In this document: positions 48,801 to 57,800 of the stretch, in pieces | Position numbering within the stretch: position 1 is the stretch's first letter | How the letters are laid out: each line of letters opens with the position of its first letter | DNA from: Phoronis australis | Lineage: Eukaryota > Phoronida > Phoronidae | Reading direction: 5' to 3' | DNA length: 64,000 bases | NCBI GenBank assembly: GCA_002633005.1 | Contig: NMRA01000353.1 | Span: 69,625-133,624 of the forward strand | The notes under the pieces: model-generated | The model's database searches: none | Told to the model about the DNA's origin: nothing | Seen by the model: only the letters and a program-made list of their open reading frames with translations | Position numbers and translations under genes: made by a program

Positions 48801-51800
48801 TAGAAACACACCTGCCAAATTTCAATAAGATCCTGCAAAGGGTTTAGGAGATACAGACACGGACGCCGTACGCCAAGACAGAGATTACAGCAATATGCAC
48901 CCACATAGAAATATGTGGGCGCAAAATAATAAGAATGACCACTAGGTGGTGCACATTATGTCGAATCCCTTAAACAAGAGCAACGCGGAGCGTTGAAATG
49001 CGCCCACGAATGCACCGCGAACGGGGCAGGTCTAGGGTTGATTATTTGTATCATAAAAATGGCCAATAGATGGCGTAAAATGTCCAATACATCCGAAAAC
49101 GAAACGCCATTACTTCTCTAATAGAAAACTATTTACCAAATTTCATAAAAATCTGTGAAGGAACTTTAGAAAAACGGAAAAAAATGTAATTGAAACTAGA
49201 GGGCACTGGGTTCCTTGGATCCGCCTAAAAGTCGTCATTGTCTGTTGTTAGCTTCATATAGATACACTTACTAAATTTAATAAAGATTCTGCAGTGGGTT
49301 TAGAAAATGCACCTATGGGCGCAAAACAAAACAAAACAAAACTACCACTAGGAGGTGCCACAGTAGTCAAATTCATCGCCAACCATCCTCTTCACACTGA
49401 GAACATATACGCTAATTTTCAAAATTTTCCTTAGAATGGATTGGTCGATAGAGGGTGGACTCAAAACATGAAAAATGGCCACTATGTGGCACAAAATACC
49501 TCGATTTCATCCGAAAACAGGAGGATAGTGTTATCTCACCAATAGATGCCCATATTCCAAATTTTATGAAAATCCGTTAAGGACCCTTAAAGATACAATG
49601 GTACATGTAAAAAACTAAAATTTCCACTAGGGGCACATTAGTAGCCAGTTCCGTCTGGAAGTCGTGGTTGTCCGTTGTCAACACAATATAAATAACAGTA
49701 CACTCTTGCTAAATTTCATAAAGATCCTGCAAACGGTTAAGGGGATACAGCTATGGGTGCAAAAAAAACTGTCACTAGGGGGCTCTTCAGTAGTTTAAGT
49801 CGTCGGAAAATCATCACAAGCCGTCCTCTTCATTGTAAGATATGCATGCCAATTTTCACAATCATCCTTAGAGCGGTTTGGTTGATAGAGGGGTGGACGC
49901 CAACAAACATACTCAAAAACAATAAAATTGGCCACTTGGTGATGTAAACTGTATCGAATCCATCCAGAAATGGGAGGATAGCATTATCCAACTAATAGAA
50001 TATACCAAATTTTATGAAAATATGTGGAGGACCCTTGAAGATACAGAGGTAAATGTAAAAGCCTAAAACTGCCACTAAGGGCACACCGGTTATCGCATCC
50101 GTCCAAAAGTTTGCACATGGCGTCCTATCCATGAAAGAAACATAATGTGAAAAATTTCATGAACACATGTCAAACGGTTTTGGAGATAGAGCAGCGGACG
50201 CCGGAAGGACNNNNNNNNNNNNNNNNNNNNNNNNNNNNNNNNNNNNNNNNNNNNNNNNNNNNNNNNNNNNNNNNNNNNNNNNNNNNNNNNNNNNNNNNNN
50301 NNNNNNNNNNNNNNNNNNNNNNNNNNNNNNNNNNNNNNNNNNNNNNNNNNNNNNNNNNNNNNNNNNNNNNNNNNNNNNNNNNNNNNNNNNNNNNNNNNNN
50401 NNNNNNNNNNNNNNNNNNNNNNNNNNNNNNNNNNNNNNNNNNNNNNNNNNNNNNNNNNNNNNNNNNNNNNNNNNNNNNNNNNNNNNNNNNNNNNNNNNNN
50501 NNNNNNNNNNNNNNNNNNNNNNNNNNNNNNNNNNNNNNNNNNNNNNNNNNNNNNNNNNNNNNNNNNNNNNNNNNNNNNNNNNNNNNNNNNNNNNNNNNNN
50601 NNNNNNNNNNNNNNNNNNNNNNNNNNNNNNNNNNNNNNNNNNNNNNNNNNNNNNNNNNNNNNNNNNNNNNNNNNNNNNNNNNNNNNNNNNNNNNNNNNNN
50701 NNNNNNNNNNNNNNNNNNNNNNNNNNNNACAGGGATGATATGCACCTTATGTATATGTGGGGGAGACAGGGATGATATTCACCTTATGTATATGTGGGGG
50801 AGACAGGGATGATATGCATCGTATGTATATGTGGGGGAGACAGGGATGATATTCACCTTATGTATATGTGGGGGAGACAGGGATGATATGCATCCTATGT
50901 ATATGTGGGGGGAAACAGGGATGATATGCACCCTATGTATATGTGGGGGAGACAGGGATGATATGCACCTTATGTATATGTGGGGGAGACAGGGATGATA
51001 TGCACCTTATGTATATGTGCGGGGAGACAGGGATGATATGCATCCTACGTATATGTGGGAGGGATCCATCTGAAACTGAGCAGGACCCATCACTTTCTTC
51101 AAGGAAAGGTTGATGCCACAGTAGTTGGACTTGTATCAAAGTCACTGTCAGCCTCGTGAGGAATAAAAACTATCATGCAAATCCATAAAAAATAGGGAGA
51201 TTCTAGAGGAAAAAGCAATCTGCTAAATTTCATAATGGCACCAGGTGATGCAGAATATGTTGAAAACCTATTTGCCAGGTTTCGTGACAATTGTAAACTG
51301 AAAGAACTTGGAATTCATAGCAGCAAATGGAAAAAGCCAAAATTATCACTAGGGAGCACAGTTCATCATTTCAAAAATTTTCATGTTCATACTAGTCTAT
51401 TAGAAACATATTTGCAAAATTTCACAAAGATCTGCAATGGGTTTCCGAGACACTGCTGATGATGCTGAATGGAAGCTGAATGCTGGACAGAGATGGCAGT
51501 ATTATGCACTCATTTTACATGGGTGCATAACAAAAACTCACCAAAATTTAAAGGGTAAATTAATCCTATTTTTGGCAGTCAAAAGCCACATATAAAAGTC
51601 ATGCATCCTAATAAAAAACAATCAATGGCATTCTTGAAATTATGATGTTTAAAAGTTTGAAAAGCTGACTAAAGTTACTTTAAGAAATGTTAAGTAACTA
51701 TTTTATCATCAAAATATCTACATTTTGTGCAAGTACATAGCAGGACAAAGTCTGTAAATGGTAAGTAAGATCAAAACAAACCTCTTGACACCATTCCTCA

Positions 51801-54800
51801 TGACAGGAATTCTCATAGTTACACACAACTGCTTCCTAGAAAAATAAAATTCCAGTGGAAACATTCCAACCATAAAATTAAAAGCAATCAAAATTAATTC
51901 TGACTAGATACACTGGCAGTACTGAAGAGTTTATGTTCTCTATTAAATTGCCAGACTATTCACATTTATGACTCCTTTTTATTTTATGTTGCACTTTCTG
52001 TCTTAGTTAGACTTCATACTTGCTTCATGAAGAATGTCCAATAATTTGATGCAAAACTTAATTTCAAACAAATTCTAGTTTTATCGCCATCGACCAAACT
52101 TCAACCAAGATCAGAATACCTTAGACAACCATCTCATATTTACTGAGTTGAAAACCAGCCTCCCGTTCAGTAACACTAGGACCTAGCTAAAAAGCAAAAT
52201 ACACAAATGATGAAGTTCATGATAAATCAACGTTTCGTCTATTCGTTAGACATCATCAGGATATTTACATAGGACAACAAGTGCCAACATACATCACTGC
52301 AGATAACACTAAATGAATTGGCTTGGTGATTGTTGCTATATCGGACTCACACAGAGACGCCTCTGTGACAGGCTGAAGAACATCACACCTCAGAGAAAAG
52401 CAACATATATAGGCATTGTGTTAGCAACAATCACCAAGCCAATTCAGTTAGTGTTATCTGCAGTGAAACTAATAAGGAATTACTGTACATTAAAGAGTCA
52501 CTGGCTATTCAGAACCAGCATGCTACTGATTCTCTGAACAACATGCAGAGCTCAGTGACCCTGCAACTATGGTGATGACCAGCTACTGACTACTCTGTAT
52601 CTCTCACTTCACTTCATGGATGTCACCTGAGATGTATGTTGGCACTTGTTGTCCTATGTAAATATCCTGATGATGTCTAACGAATAGACCAAACGTTGAT
52701 TTATCATGAACTTCTTCATTTGTGCGGCGATCGTCCGGTTTTTAAAATACACAAATACAGCATTTAGGTTGCTTGTGTGTTACTTCTGCTTTTCCAGGTT
52801 CACCTACAACTACAATGGAAATGCTTATTGGTTTGCCACCCCTGCATATTTACCTCAGTGGTGAAGCTGTGCTTGCAGCTTACCGTATGAGATGTAATGG
52901 GCAGTGGAGTAATGCGCGAATCTCTGATACTGTTGCTCATAAGAGCCATGTTAATGTATGTAACAGGTTAATGTCAGAACCTGGAACACATTTGACAATG
53001 TCAAGGGATGTTTTATTGACAGACACAATTTCTGTATAGAAATTGGAGGTGGTCACGAAATCATTGATTACAATGACCAACAGTCCGTTTGTTACACTGA
53101 TGGCTCTAAACTTGACAACGGACAGTCAGGATCAGGAATTTATTTTCCAGGCCTTGCAGGTGATGACAAAGAAAGCTGGATCTCACTGGGTAACACCGTT
53201 ACAATCTTTCAGGCTGAAATTGTTGCCATTCACCAGGCTGCCCAACTGACAAGGGAGCATGAAGCAGTCCTTGATAACAAGGAACTCTTCATACTCTCAG
53301 ATAGCCAAGCAGCTATTAAAGCTTTAACTAAGCCTAAGATCAACTCCCATTGTGTCCTGGCCTGTGTAAATGAACTTAACCACCTATCAGCTGGTAGAAC
53401 GGTTCATGTGAACTGGGTTAAAGCCCATGTTGGCATTGACGGTAACGAAGCTGCTGACGAACTTGCAAAAGAAGGAGCAAGTGCACACTGTTTTGTACCA
53501 AAACCTTGCATACTAGTTGCCTATAGGTACTGTAGAGCAAAGGTAAAACACTGGGTGTGTAAACTGTCCGTGGATCCATGGAGAAAGCTGTCTGCCTGCA
53601 GATAAACAAAACAACTTTTTCCAAGTCGCATTGAACCAAAAGGTTCAAAGAAACTGTTACGTTTAGATAGGTTTGTTATAAGGCAGCTGATCAAGGTTAT
53701 TACTCGACACTGCAACCTAGCTCGGCACCGTAACATCACAGGCCACATGGCATGGTGATTGTGTCCCAACTGTGGCGTGTCTTTCTGAAACAAACAGGCA
53801 GATTGGAAGATTTCACCCATGAGGAATCTGGTGATGTCATATCCCCATGAGTCACAATCAGTTGACTGACTAGTGTAATAGCCCAGGCCTTGTGGCCTAA
53901 ACACGCCTGATGTACCGCAAAAGGCATCAGGGCCACCTGCACCTTTTTTTAGCTAAAAAGCAATACTTCGCGAGATTACGTGAGATATTGCTGTGTATTT
54001 TAAATGAGAACACGTGACTTTGGCTAGATTTTAGGTATGTCCTAGCGTAGGTCCTAGCCTTATTGAACGCACGCCAGGTATCCTCAAATTCCACTTTTTC
54101 CAAAAGGGAATACAATCCTGCACTAAATTTTTGCCTTAATCAAAGAAAATATTAACTTGTTGAATAAGACCATCTTACCAGTACCAAGCTTTTCTCAACC
54201 TTATTTAGACATCATTTATAGGTTTGGAAAGAACTGGACGTTCCTTATTGCTCGAAGAAACGCTTGGTATTTTTAATGACTTGTTGTGACAAGACAACTT
54301 GAGTCAGATCTCCAGTAGTAACGACCTGTGAGTTCTTCAAAAGCGCAAATATCACCTCTGATCCCAGGAAGGAAGCAGGTTCACAGGAACACATAATTAT
54401 CACTAAAACTTATCCTGCAAGGGTTTAGGAGATACAGCAGCAGACGCCAAGAGATGACAGCAATATGCACCCACATATGTACAATTATGTATGCGGGTGC
54501 ATACAAATGACTGTCACAATGGCAAAATCATACAGAATGGTTTAACCATCTTACTAACTTTCCAGTTAATTTCCCTTCGTTCTCAGTTAAGAAAGGGAAC
54601 CTAGTCTGATGATAATTTGGCTTACGCTCAGCCATAAAGATTGGGAATTACGGGTCATCTTGTTTGAATACTTTTAGCATGTACTGCAAACACTAGTCAA
54701 AATTAAGGAACAACACTATACCTCCTCTTCTTCCTCGTCTGCAAAAGAAAAAGGCACAACATCAATGTCTGACAGACAACACGACTGTGTACATATTAAT

Positions 54801-57800
54801 TATAAACAATCCAGTGGAACTACACACAAGCACTTAATACCACAAATCTATAACTTCTAATCAACAAGAAGCAAGTTTGAGACAGCTTAACCCCGCAAAA
54901 TACTGTCTATGATCCCCAGCCCAAGAATACAACACTAATATCTTGTGGACCTCAAACCATAAACAAGCCAGCACTCGACCACGGACGAATAACGTAGTGT
55001 TAGAAATTCGGTCCTGCACTTCGGTCACTTGCATTGGAAATTGTCCATCCAAGGTAAAGATGCCTGTCTGTGGTTTTGGTTCTGTGGTAAAGATTTTGAA
55101 TTTTTGAGTTGTGTGGTATGGGTCCCGTGTGTTAAGAGCGGGTTTCCACTCTCCAGCATATGCAAAAATGCTCTGCCACCCGGGTTTAACAGTCTATGCA
55201 TGTACAAGCTTGAATCTGGCAACTGCCACACGTACACATTTGAACCACTACAGCTGCAAAATCATGTAGATATTGGTTTAAAAACACAAATTTTTTTCAT
55301 TCTGTAATTATACAGAATTGGTTTAACACACAACATTTTTCATTGTTCACAGTCTTTATTCCGTTACGTTTGTACCGTCGAAACAAAACTCTACTCTCAA
55401 TAGAACATAGAAAAAGTAACTGACCTAGCAACATAATTAAAAGACACATGATATTTCGAAACATACTTGTTTCATTCTCAAGTGAAGATAAAATGACGCA
55501 GTAATGCCACCACAGAGCTAAGCTGATGACACACACAGTGAAACACGGCAGGTGTGAAATACTGCAAAGAATGACTAATGAAGGGGGTAACAGGAAAAGG
55601 CATGCAAACAAGTGTAACGTGCGGCGCGACACTATTTGCTGCCCATTCAAAACAGGCTTCTCAAAAGCGATTAAAAGGGACTCTTAATACTTTCAATTGC
55701 AGCACATCGTGCTCCACGTAGCAAATTGACTTGTTTTCCACAATTTCTTGACGGGTGATTTTACGTTCGTGACACTGCAGAAAATGATCTTGGATGACGC
55801 CATTTTGAAGATGCATAAATAACCGACAGGAAAGACTGCAAACCGTTTGACCAATGTAACATTGCTTGATGATGTCTGTAATTAATAAAGCGTGCCTTTT
55901 TGGTGGAACATTCAATTTTTATAGCAAGTACATTCCTATGACACATCTTACGTTATTGTGACAATTTGGGACCTTGTGATAATTTGAGCCTGAACACACA
56001 AAATTGTTGTGACAATTTGGACCTGCACAGGGCCCCACACAAAACATGGCTCCACCGTGCAGAAACGGGGCCCCAGAATTTTTTTTCGGAACTTTTAAGT
56101 GAAAATTCGTGTCAAAAGAGTCAAGAACAACACTGTTGCTCAAATTTATTCACCATCATTTCATATGAATTTTTGTACAATTATGTACTTTTCTGGGACC
56201 TTTGTAGTGCTGTAAATTGTAAATCTAGGCAATGGAGACGTAGTGAAAGTGTGCGTGGTCACAGTGGGGTCGCGCGAAGTGAAAACTCCGGCAAAGATTC
56301 ATCAACTCACTACTGAGGAATGCAAACATTACAGGATTAATCCCACAAGTGATACACTGCACAAGTCAGAAGCTTTTGAACAAATCGCCATGCCAGTTGA
56401 TTGATCTAAAAAGTATAGTTTTACAAGATTTAAGGGACTTACTTTATACCAGGAAAATCTTCATAGTGTACATGAATGTTAATGTAGCCTACTTCAGTGG
56501 TTTTATTTCAAGAAACATTTGGGTAAACTATGTCATAACTACCAGGATTCGTTTTGGCAATCTAATGATACGATATAAACAAAAGTCATACAACCTTGTC
56601 CACATGTTACAGTTTTGGAATCGCCTGCTGAATGAGTTCCACACCAGTAGGCTAAAGCCACGCAAGGTCCACGGGTTGCCATAAAAACGAGTGCAAAATT
56701 GTATGCCTCACTTTTTGAGCTTGGTACAATTATCAGAAACTGTTTTGAAGAGTTTGAAGAGGAAGCTAAATCTTAATTGCCTGGTGTAAATGATAAAGCT
56801 GCGGCAAAACGAAGGACACGGAAAAAGCAACCTAATGACGGAGACGCTGATCTTGATAACAAAGATATGATTTCAGAGTTAACCGTAAAATCAAGAAAAT
56901 AGAACTTCGCAAAATCATAACAGCAAGTAGAATGCTGTATCATTTTTAACGTACAAAAGCCAGTTGTGTGCAATTGGATCAATACTCACTAGATTATAGT
57001 GAGAGCTTTTCCTGCAGGAATGCATTGGTTATTTCAACTTTCAAGTTGTTTATTTTATTCCGTTGTTACAAGAACTGAACTATGTTGGTCTACGTAATTT
57101 ACCTCAGATTAGTCGATGGGGTTCCAGGCTTGTGATAGCTTAGGGCCCCACAAACCCTTAATCTGGCACTGCTTAACTTAGACTGAAATAACATTGGCTG
57201 TCACTGATCACATTGTCATGTTGCACTTGTTGAACAATGCCGTTACTCGCCAATCATATTTTGTAGAACAAGCTAACCTTAAGCTTGCTGACTTGACTTA
57301 TGTTTTTAAGTAACATTTTGAGGTATTATTATTGCGAATAGACCTAGGATGCCCTGTCGTATATCAATCAATCAATTCAGTTATATAATAAAGGCCATAG
57401 GCACACAGTACCAAAGAGCAACATGTAACAGACTTAAGAGTGCAGCACAACATGTAACAGACTTAAGAGTGCAGCACAACATGTAACAGACTTAAGAGTG
57501 CAGCACAACATGTAACAGACTTAAGAGTGCAGCACAACATGTAACAGACTTAAGAGTGCAGCACAACATGTAACAGACTTAAGAGTGCAGCACGCCAACA
57601 CGGAGTAAGCATTTAAATACATATTTATTAGGTTAATTAATTTAGCATCATCACTTGTTGACATTAATCTATGGAATTTGAAAACAGACGGAAAATTCCA
57701 GTAATACACTTCAATATAATTTTCTCTCAATTCATAATATTTATCATAGCTGAGAATAAAATGTTACTCGTCTTCTACAACTCGGGCAGAAGGGACACAC

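Larger units (their letters stand above)
38405..51530 (-). repeat. Large array of CCACTAG-module repeats
   Basis: Several copies of the same family as 17063-18585, in reverse orientation, run through introns of the kinase-like gene; the exons at 45176-45275 and 46458-46606 and 1-2 kb of unrelated sequence lie between copies. Copy starts (ACAAGAGCAACGCGGAGCGTTG-like) occur near 38405, 40022, 40600, 42663, 47680 and 48972; hairpin ends occur near 42275, 43555 and 48895. In 40684-41998 boxes lie at 40684, 40828, 40976, 41129, 41276, 41420, 41573, 41717, 41861 and 41998, a mean spacing of 146. Older copies (38.9-39.9 and 46.7-47.6 kb) keep the spacing but have decayed boxes. No reading frame is shared between modules. 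Confidence 0.85.

Noticed and set aside
50147-50812. Long frames across 50.1-50.8 kb
   Set aside because: They consist of the N gap.
56120-56910. Possible gene pieces (FWNRLLNEF, AAAKRRTRKKQ)
   Set aside because: Frames are broken and short; probably remnants of a retroelement, not enough to annotate.
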